NCBI GenBank assembly: GCA_963575745.1
Contig: CAUYUJ010005042.1
Span: forward strand, 37,501 to 60,000
Source of the DNA: Prorocentrum cordatum
Lineage: Eukaryota; Sar; Dinophyceae; Prorocentrales; Prorocentraceae
Length of the DNA stretch: 22,500 nt
Direction of reading: 5' to 3'
The notes beneath the pieces were generated by a model. It did no database searches and had not been told where the DNA came from. It was given only the letters and a program-made list of their open reading frames with translations. Each line of letters begins with the position of its first letter. Position 1 is the first letter of the stretch. Positions 16,160 through 22,500 of the stretch are shown here, piece by piece. The translations under genes were made by a program, and so were the position numbers.

Positions 16160-16640
16160 CGACTGTAAGGGAGAGGACGGGGAAGGAGGCGGAGGGAGGA
16201 GATATGGATGGAGGAAGGAACAATAGGAGTAGCAGAGGTAGGGTGAGGAGGGGAGGGGCGGAGGACAATGAAAGGCAGAGGGGGGAGGAGGAGGGAGGGA
16301 GAGGACAATGAGAAGGGGGAGGACAATGAGGAGGAGGAGGAGGAGGAGGAAAATGACAAGGAGAAGGGAGTGTAGAAGGCCGCAAGTAGAAGAAACGCAA
16401 GGATGGGGAAACGGGAGAAAGAGGAAAAAGAAGAGGAGGAGGAACAATACGTAAAAACACCAGAAGGAGAAGGACAAGGAGCAGGGGGAGGAAGAATTGG
16501 AAAGGGAGGAAGACAATGAAGACGGAGAGGAGGGGATGGGTGAGAACAAGGAGGAGCAGGAGAAAGGGATGGAGAAGGAAGACAATGTGAGTGTAGGAGG
16601 CAACAGAGGAGAAGAGGTTGGAGAGAAGGAGCAGCATGCC
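16160..16640 (+). other. polypurine tract
   Basis: About 480 bp of mostly G/A on the plus strand, the reverse of the pyrimidine-rich CCT tracts. GGACAATGA or GACAATG recurs at about 16263, 16303, 16322, 16512 and 16581. Potential triplex or transcription-arresting DNA. It also carries the Glu-rich frame at 16301-16874. Confidence 0.85.
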
Positions 16641-16874
16641 ACAGGACATCGTACTATTGGAGGTGTCGGCAGTGCGGTCCTCGGTACTGGTCGCTTGAGG
16701 CCCCTGTCAGGTGTTGTGGCCACCCAAGTTGGAATCCCAAGATACACACAGATCCAGGGTGTGACATCTTCGAACATCTGGTCATCACAAGATCCTCCCG
16801 AACATCATGCGACCAAGAAGCTTGACCCAAGCCCTCGATACCTGTCTGCACGGATGGAAGGCTGGTCGTGTTGA
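16301..16874 (+). CDS. Glu-rich protein candidate with EDNE motifs
   Basis: On the plus strand EDNEKGEDNEEEEEEEENDK is followed by EKGV, a TAG at 16373, then, still in frame, KAASRRNARMGKREKEEKEE. Near an A5 run (16453-16457) the best frame changes. From 16455 it reads QKEKDKEQGEEELEREEDNE, GMGENKEEQEKGMEKEDNVS, then a non-acidic tail (TGHRTIGGVGSAVLGTGRLR, SGVVATQVGIPRYTQIQG, LDPSPRYLSARMEGWSC) to a TGA at 16872. The last 140 codons are unbroken. Repeated EDNE and a mixed-composition tail support coding. No domain is recognised. Confidence 0.4.
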
Positions 16875-17134
16875 ACGTCCCGTTCTCGCTGGGACCCCCT
16901 GCGATTGCTTTGCCACGTACACGGAGACCCCCGACATGTTCACAGATGGGGACTGCTCCCACACCCGGTGTCGCAACAGCAGCTAAGCACTGCCGCTAGC
17001 CGCGAGCACGGCTGCTCCCGTTCCACATCGACCTCTCGCACGTCAGCAATCTTGAAACGCAGGATCTACGATAGTACGGCTCCAGTTTCCAAACTGCTAC
17101 ATGGCCTGCTCCCCATACCCTGAACGAAAAAAAC
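16875..17134. other. mixed-composition stretch, no gene assigned
   Basis: A plus-strand frame ending at 16984 (CDCFATYTETPDMFTDGDCS) is protein-like and overlaps the preceding gene model in another frame. It could be its true 3' end after a frame change. Confidence 0.35.
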
Positions 17135-17277
17135 TGAAGGGGCCCTGGAACAAATAGACACAAATAACAGGATCCCCCATATGTTCCCATATGTTCTGGG
17201 TTTCTATCTTCCCCCCACTTCCCATATTTTCCGGGGAATCGTCGATTAATTGTGTCTGTGTGTTTTTCCCTCCTGAA
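17135..17277 (+). repeat. R2 dispersed repeat, copy c
   Basis: TGAAGGGGCCCTGGAACAAA..CTTCCCCCCACTTCCC..AATTGTGTCTGTGTGTTTTT to CCTCCTGAA. The most diverged copy at its left end. Confidence 0.9.
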
Positions 17278-17483
17278 AAAAACTTCGATTGGGGGGCATC
17301 GTGTACTTCCGTCAGCTTCCGCTGGCCTCCTCCGCCGGCGGCCGCCTCCCGCCGAGGAAGACATACGCCACCTCCTTCGATGCTCGGCGGCAAGGCCCTC
17401 CTCTGGAGCGCGCCACACGGGTACAAGTCGGCTGCCTTTCCAAAGCCGAGCTCCCGGATGAGATTCCACGAGAAGTGAGCATC

Positions 17484-18005
17484 CTAGTTCTGATAGCCAT
17501 GAACAGACAGCCGGATTGAGGGCCGCTCCTTGCCAAAATCATGCGCTCGCACGAGACGCCACCAATGTCTGCATGGGTGGAGGGCATGCCCGAGATCCTG
17601 CTCTCGCCTCGACGCCACACACACACACACACACGCGCTTTCTCGAAGCTGCTTCCCACGAGCGGCCTCGGCGAACAACACGCTCAAGCCAGTCGCGGGC
17701 GCCTCCCGAAAGTAGGCGGTCGGCAGGCATGCCTCCTCCTGGTCCTCCTCCTCCTCCGCCTCCTCAATCTCCTCCTCCTCCTCCTCCTCCTCCTCCTCCT
17801 CCTCCTCCTGACAAAGCCATCGCTCTCCTCCTCCTGAGCTGCGCGTGTGCCTGGCGCACATCCTCCGCAGCCCTGGGCCCGCACCGGCCCCGCGGCTCGG
17901 GCCCTCGGCACGGACTGGGAACTGCCGCGCGCCGCGCTCTGGCCCCGCCACTTGCCCTCCCTTCTCCGACACAGGGGGGCGCGGGGCGCGAAACACAGGA
18001 CACAC
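17484..18005 (-). CDS. poly-Glu protein candidate, function unknown
   Basis: A 173-codon minus frame contains 13 consecutive Glu (array 17771-17809), then IEEAEEEEDQEEACLPTAYF, REAPATGLSVLFAEAARGKQ, and a Cys-Val run from the CA repeat. Before the Glu run a different frame (AAEDVRQAHAQLRRRRAMAL) looks more protein-like, and TTTGTCAG just before the first Glu could be a splice acceptor. A competing plus frame (17289-17519, with AELPDEIPREVSILVLIAMN) overlaps the 3' end. No domain is recognised. Confidence 0.25.
   Translation of the reverse strand: MCPVFRAPRPPVSEKGGQVAGPERGARQFPVRAEGPSRGAGAGPGLRRMCARHTRSSGGGERWLCQEEEEEEEEEEEEEIEEAEEEEDQEEACLPTAYFREAPATGLSVLFAEAARGKQLRESACVCVCVASRREQDLGHALHPCRHWWRLVRAHDFGKERPSIRLSVHGYQN
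17616..17634 (+). repeat. (CA)n dinucleotide repeat
   Basis: Nine CA units. The only CA array in the window. Confidence 0.9.
17771..17809 (+). repeat. (CCT)13 microsatellite
   Basis: Thirteen perfect units. Poly-Glu on the minus strand. Confidence 0.95.
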
Positions 18006-18153
18006 GGGTACCCTTGTTTGGACAGGGTCGACCTACGAATCAAACTCGACTGTAGCTTCGAGGTCTGGGAGGCCCTGGCACAAGCATTTGCCGGCGTGCA
18101 CGAGGGGGTGGCGCCAGGGGGGCGGCCTTCCAAGACGGCGCGGGGCTTTTGAC

Positions 18154-18331
18154 ACGGGAGGCGACCTCGGCTTCCAAGTAGCCTTCTCGTGAGCCGCGGG
18201 GTCCTTCTAAGAATGCCCCTGCACAATTGGAGCACGCCTGCTGGAAACAGTCTCGCCCGTCGACCCCCCGTCCTCCTCTTCCCCCTCCTGCCTCCTCCTG
18301 TCTGCTCATACTCCTCATTGTCCTTTTCCTC

Positions 18332-18363
<32 letters not shown>

Positions 18364-18522
18364 CTCCTCCTCGTCCTCCTCCAACCCTTTCTCGTACACC
18401 TGCTCCTGCTCCTGGTCCTCCTCCTCCTCCTCCTCCTCCTCCTCCTCTTCTCTCTCCTCTCACTCCTTGGTGTCGAACGGTGAATCGACACTGGGTTGTT
18501 GCTGCAGAGGTTGGACGTCGGC
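18154..18522 (-). pseudogene. Glu-rich segment with in-frame TGA, unit A copy
   Basis: The minus strand reads ADVQPLQQQPSVDSPFDTKE, then TGA (18460-18462), then in frame EEREEEE and poly-Glu, DQEQEQVYEKGLEEDEEEEE, poly-Glu, then RKRTMRSMSRQEEAGGGRGG and CFQQACSNCAGAFLEGPRGS. CTCTGCAG and GTGAGA around the TGA could be splice signals that remove it. The unit B copy differs at three bases and by an in-run 1-bp deletion that breaks the frame, so selection on the frame is not evident. No domain is recognised. Confidence 0.25.
18329..18452 (+). repeat. CCT/CTT pyrimidine tract, unit A
   Basis: Imperfect CCT array interrupted by CTTCCT and a CAACCCTTTCTCGTACACCT insert. Unit B (20844-20962) is one trimer shorter. 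Confidence 0.85.
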
Positions 18523-19277
18523 TCAACGTATGCACCAACGTGGGAAAAAACAACAACAGTTGAAGAGAGGACCAAACCCAGCCGTTCCCGAGGCGACCAG
18601 AAGGGCCGAGCGGCTGCCACAGCCATCCATGCCCTCAGCGGACTGTCGCAAACTCACGGGCGGGGCAGACGGCGCCGTCTGGGGGAGGGGGGGGCGCCGA
18701 TTTCTCCCGTGCGCGGAGGAAGTGGCAAGCGACTCAGCGCGCGCGCCGCGGGCTACTGACGGCGGCGGCGACGCTTCCGCAGGGGATAAAAAACAGGTGG
18801 AGATGGATCCAAGCACAGGTGTTCCCCTCAAAGACGTATGCCCCAGAGAGCGGAGCGGACGGAAAGGGCATCCCGCTCGCCCGCGTCGTTGTCCGGCTGA
18901 TCGTTCAGATACCTGCATATAACACAGCTGCGCTCTGTTACGCGCTAGCGTGCATCGCGAAACGCATTCGACGCTGACGGTGAGACTGTATGGTCCCACT
19001 CGGACTACCGCTCGCACCATGCTGCTACTATGCCTGCAGAAAACAGAATCACGAAATCACAACCGATCTCACACCCCGTATATGTACGGCAGCTGTTATG
19101 GCATTTCTTTCCCAACTACTACGATTACTACGATTCCCCACGCTACCCCGACTAATGTTACTACCGGTACGACAACTACGACTGCTTCCGCTACTGCTAA
19201 ACATGTTACGGCCACTATTACGACGACTGACACTACTACGACTACTACCACCAAAACAACTACTAACACTGCGATTG

Positions 19278-19347
19278 GTACTACTACTACTACTACTTCT
19301 ACTACTACTACTACTACTACTACTACTGCTGCTACTACTACTACTTT

Positions 19348-19424
<77 letters not shown>

Positions 19425-19449
19425 GACTACTACTACTACTACTACTACG

Positions 19450-19487
<38 letters not shown>

Positions 19488-19511
19488 GACTACTACTACT
19501 TGCTACTACTC

Positions 19512-19548
<37 letters not shown>

Positions 19549-19552
19549 GACG
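19278..19552 (+). repeat. (ACT)n microsatellite, unit A first array
   Basis: About 275 bp with ACG, GCT and TTTT interruptions. The unit B counterpart is at 21793-22061. Confidence 0.95.
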
Positions 19553-19764
19553 ACTACAAGTGGAAGCATTACAAGCAACAACAACTGATTTCGCCCGAAG
19601 CGTTTTCCTCAAACATTCGTTTAGGTGCAGAGGTACGCAGGCTCGACGAAAAGGGAACATCAAAAAAGAACACAGGGTCACTCAACATGAGTGAGTGTCT
19701 CAAACAATTTCTGAAGTCCACAAAGTTTGCTGCTGTTTGCTTCAGAATGTCTGTACGGTGTTAA
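19501..19764 (+). CDS. Tyr-run followed by complex C-terminus, possible exon
   Basis: In the TAC (Tyr) frame the array runs out as YYYDDYKWKHYKQQQLISPE, then AFSSNIRLGAEVRRLDEKGT, SKKNTGSLNMSECLKQFLKS and TKFAAVCFRMSVRC to a TAA at 19762: 87 open codons, about 60 of them non-repetitive and strongly protein-like. The frame upstream breaks at 19499 (CTTGC). In unit B the same region carries Y-to-F, E-to-D and F-to-I changes, two synonymous changes, and a 1-bp deletion in an A run (about 22172) that shifts the frame. No domain is recognised and no start codon assigned. Confidence 0.35.
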
Positions 19765-19845
19765 CGACGACTACCACTGCTACCACTACTACGAGTACTC
19801 CAGGTACGGCTACAACTACGACTACGACTACGACTACTGCACCAT

Positions 19846-19846
<1 letters not shown>

Positions 19847-19879
<33 letters not shown>

Positions 19880-19906
19880 GCTGCTGCTACTACTACTACT
19901 TTTACG

Positions 19907-19941
<35 letters not shown>

Positions 19942-19992
19942 GACTACGACTACGACTACTACGACTACGACTACTACTACTATTACTGATAT

Positions 19993-20028
<36 letters not shown>

Positions 20029-20057
20029 AGCTACTACAGCTACTACAGCTACTACAG

Positions 20058-20113
<56 letters not shown>

Positions 20114-20141
20114 GGTACTACTACTACTGCTGTTACTACAG

Positions 20142-20201
<60 letters not shown>

Positions 20202-20202
20202 G

Positions 20203-20236
<34 letters not shown>

Positions 20237-20362
20237 ACTACTACTACTACTACGGATACTACTCCTACTACTACTACTACTACTGCTAAAAATCTTCTTA
20301 CTACTACAACTACGACTGCTATGACTACTACGTCTACTACGACTACTACGGCGACGATGACA

Positions 20363-20395
<33 letters not shown>

Positions 20396-20424
20396 GCTAC
20401 TGCTGCTGCTACTACTACTACAGG
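19847..20424 (+). repeat. (ACT)n microsatellite, unit A second array
   Basis: About 580 bp, with (ACAGCT)n near 20028-20060, a (GCT)6 block near 20217-20236 and many ACG variants. Confidence 0.95.
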
Positions 20425-20491
20425 GACGCCGACATAGAAACGGAGCAACGCCTATCACTCCAGTGCGACAGCTACTACGACTACGACTACG

Positions 20492-20529
<38 letters not shown>

Positions 20530-20530
20530 G

Positions 20531-20586
<56 letters not shown>

Positions 20587-20623
20587 GACTACGACTACGA
20601 CTACGGCTACGACTACGACTACG

Positions 20624-20670
<47 letters not shown>
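20290..20670 (+). CDS. Tyr/Asp-rich segment linking two ACT arrays in one frame
   Basis: After a TAA at 20287 the TAC frame reads YNYDCYDYYVYYDYYGDDDN, a Tyr/Cys run, then the complex insert YYYYRDADIETEQRLSLQCD, then S and YYDYDYDYYYY to the end of the array. The two arrays flanking the insert (20422-20472) share this frame. The frame stays open into unit B (to 20994), where it becomes Leu-rich. Trimer arrays tend to be open in most plus frames, so only the insert is informative. No domain, start or homologue is recognised. Confidence 0.25.
20471..20670 (+). repeat. (ACT)n microsatellite ending at the duplication junction
   Basis: 200 bp with GACTAC dimers. Directly abuts unit B at 20669. 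Confidence 0.95.
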
Positions 20671-20843
20671 GGGAGGCGACCTCGGCTTCCAAGTAGCCTT
20701 CTCGTGAGCCGCGGGGTACTTCTAAGAATGCCCCTGCACAATTGGAGCACGCCTGCTGGAAACAGTCTCGCCCGTCGACCCCCCGTCCTCCTCTTCCCCC
20801 TCCTGCCTCCTCCTGTCTGCTTATACTCCTCATTGTCCTTTCC

Positions 20844-20845
20844 TC

Positions 20846-20877
<32 letters not shown>

Positions 20878-21031
20878 CTCCTCCTCGTCCTCCTCCAACC
20901 CTTTCTCGTACACCTGCTCCTGCTCCTGGTCCTCCTCCTCCTCCTCCTCCTCCTCCTCTTCTCTCTCCTCTCACTCCTTGGTGTCGAACGGTGAATCGAC
21001 ACTGGGTTGTTGCTGCAGAGATTGGACGTCG
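20844..21031 (-). pseudogene. Glu-rich segment with in-frame TGA, unit B copy
   Basis: Duplicate of the unit A Glu-rich segment, with the same TGA. A 1-bp deletion in the A run (AGGAAAGG in place of AGGAAAAGG) puts the downstream RQEEAGGG part in another frame relative to VYEKGLEEDE. Confidence 0.25.
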
Positions 21032-21792
21032 GCTCAACGTATGCACCAACGTGGGAAAAAACAACAACAGTTGAAGAGAGGACCAAACCCAGCCGTTCCC
21101 GAGGCGACCAGAAGGGCCGAGCGGCTGCCACAGCCATCCATGCCCTCAGCGGACTGTCGCAAACTCACGGGCGGGGCAGACGGCGCCGTCTGGGGGAGGG
21201 GGGGGCGCCGATTTCTCCCGTGCGCGGAGGAAGTGGCAAGCGACTCAGCGCGCGCGCCGCGGGCTACTGACGGCGGCGGCGACGCTTCCGCAGGGGATAA
21301 AAAACAGGTGGAGATGGATCCAAGCACAGGTGTTCCCCTCAAAGACGTATGCCCCAGAGAGCGGAGCGGACGGAAAGGGCATCCCGCTCGCCCGCGTCGT
21401 TGTCCGGCTGATCGTTCAGATACCTGCATATAACACAGCTGCGCTCTGTTACGCGCTAGCGTGCATCGCGAAACGCATTCGACGCTGACGGTGAGACTGT
21501 ATGGTCCCACTCGGACTACCGCTCGCACCATGCTGCTACTATGCCTGCAGAAAACAGAATCACGAAATCACAACCGATCTCACACCCCGTATATGTACGG
21601 CAGCTGTTATGGCATTTTTTCCCAACTACTACGATTACTGCGATTCCCCACGCTACCCCGACTAATGTTACTACCGGTACGACAACTACGACTGCTTCCG
21701 CTACTGCTAAACATGTTACGGCCACTATTACGACGACTGACACTACTACGACTACTACCACAAAAAAAAAACAACTACTAACACTGCGATTG

Positions 21793-21793
21793 G

Positions 21794-21824
<31 letters not shown>

Positions 21825-21875
21825 GCTGCTATTACTACTACTACTTTTACTACTACTACTACTACTACTACTACG

Positions 21876-21915
<40 letters not shown>

Positions 21916-22008
21916 GTACTACTACTACTACGACGACTACTACTACTACTACGACTACTACTACTACTACTACTACGACTACTACTACTACTACTGCTAC
22001 TGCTACTC

Positions 22009-22057
<49 letters not shown>

Positions 22058-22061
22058 GACG
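21793..22061 (+). repeat. (ACT)n microsatellite, unit B first array
   Basis: Counterpart of 19278-19552, with different interruptions (CGACGAC, CTGCTACTGC), showing independent turnover since duplication. Confidence 0.95.
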
Positions 22062-22352
22062 ACTACAAGTGGAAGCATTTCAAGCAACACAAACTGATTT
22101 CGCCCGAAGCGTTTTCCTCAAACATTCGTTTAGGTGCAGAGGTACGCAGGCTCGACGAAAAGGGAACCTCAAAAAAAACACAGGGTCACTCAACATGAGT
22201 GATTGTCTCAAACAAATTCTGAAGTCCACAAAGTTTGCTGCGGTTTGCTTCAGAATGTCTGTACGGTGTTAACGACGACTACCACTGCTACCACTACTAC
22301 GAGTACTCCAGGTACGGCTACAACTACGACTACGACTACGACTACTGCACCA

Positions 22353-22407
22353 TCACTACTACTTCTACTACTACTACTACTGCTGCTACTACTACTACTA
22401 CTACTTT

Positions 22408-22441
<34 letters not shown>

Positions 22442-22500
22442 GCTACTACTACTACTACGACTACGACTACGACTACTACGACTACGACTACTACTACTAC
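22353..22500 (+). repeat. (ACT)n microsatellite, unit B second array (cut by window end)
   Basis: Counterpart of the array starting at 19847. Continues past the window. Confidence 0.95.

Larger units (their letters stand above)
18154..20668 (+). repeat. tandem duplication, unit A (2515 bp)
   Basis: Matches 20669 onward. The offset is 2515 at the left edge, drifting to 2508 at 19753 through small indels. In about 950 bp of complex sequence (18154-19100) I see three substitutions and two short indels, and about 500 bp (18523-19020) are identical. The 19558-19790 block differs at about seven positions. Homology begins at ACGGGAGG and the unit ends in an ACT array. The unit holds no recognised gene. 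Confidence 0.95.
20669..22500 (+). repeat. tandem duplication, unit B (truncated by window end)
   Basis: Second copy of 18154-20668, starting directly after the ACT array of unit A with no spacer and continuing to the window edge inside its second ACT array. Compared with unit A it has a longer A run near 21765, a 1-bp deletion near 21615 and a 1-bp deletion in the A run near 22172. Confidence 0.95.

Noticed and set aside
18950-19588. Thr-rich (mucin-like) plus-strand frame
   Set aside because: No single-base change of ACT makes a stop, so the Thr frame stays open by default. Unit B breaks it with a 1-bp deletion and an A-run expansion.
19742-21067. 441-codon Ser-rich minus-strand frame
   Set aside because: Produced by reading ACT arrays as AGT (Ser). 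It crosses the duplication junction, so it cannot be an ancestral gene.
18523-21531. 165-codon minus frame identical in both duplication units (18523-19020 and 21034-21531)
   Set aside because: Identity reflects recent duplication of all DNA there, not selection on this frame. No motif is visible.
1-22500. Dinoflagellate spliced-leader or rRNA/tRNA markers to fix the organism
   Set aside because: Looked for but not seen. The taxonomic suggestion therefore rests only on composition and repeat content.

Overview
The window looks like intergenic to gene-poor nuclear DNA of a eukaryote, probably a GC-rich protist such as a dinoflagellate. That guess rests on four things: very many long trinucleotide arrays (CCT, CAT, ACT, AAT), small dispersed foldback repeats, no compact operon-like gene order, and long GC-rich stretches. 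I see no rRNA, tRNA, phage, plasmid or known transposase/polymerase domain, and no gene that I can name. The taxonomic call is a weak inference.

Layout. 1-1150: GC-rich DNA with a possible minus-strand reading frame and a 50-bp direct repeat. 1151-4274: two long CAT/CCT blocks. Read on the minus strand they give Asp/Glu-rich frames (1151-3052 and 3677-4274), separated by a palindromic repeat element (R1). 4498-4662: nested foldback element. 4663-5836: GC-rich, featureless. 5837-6576: plus-strand Asp-rich then Glu-rich frames. 6825-9697: the most gene-like block, on the minus strand. It is a chain of coding-like segments in different frames, with 21-bp units encoding a degenerate EGHQLSY heptapeptide, 9-bp units encoding YDQ, poly-Glu runs and coiled-coil-like stretches. 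9761-9823: two abutting hairpins. 9990-11720: minus-strand segments, one with 77% nucleotide identity to 9634-9697 and changes concentrated at third codon positions. 12497-14343: AAT array and copies of three dispersed repeat families (R1, R2, R3). 14599-15868: CCT arrays and a minus-strand acidic gene model with a GT-AG intron candidate. 16160-16874: polypurine tract carrying a plus-strand Glu-rich frame. 17135-18150: a third R2 copy, a CA repeat, and another poly-Glu minus frame. 18154-22500: a recent tandem duplication with a ~2.5-kb unit containing ACT arrays; the second copy runs off the window.

How it fits together. Nearly every microsatellite is oriented so that one strand reads GAG/GAT (acidic) or TAC/GAC (Tyr/Asp-rich), and the non-repetitive flanks in that frame often look like protein. 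These frames are repeatedly broken, in several places exactly at short homopolymers. The region is therefore either a set of low-complexity protein genes with unpolished assembly indels, or a set of decaying copies. All gene calls are tentative. The repeat and duplication calls are read directly from the sequence and are much firmer.
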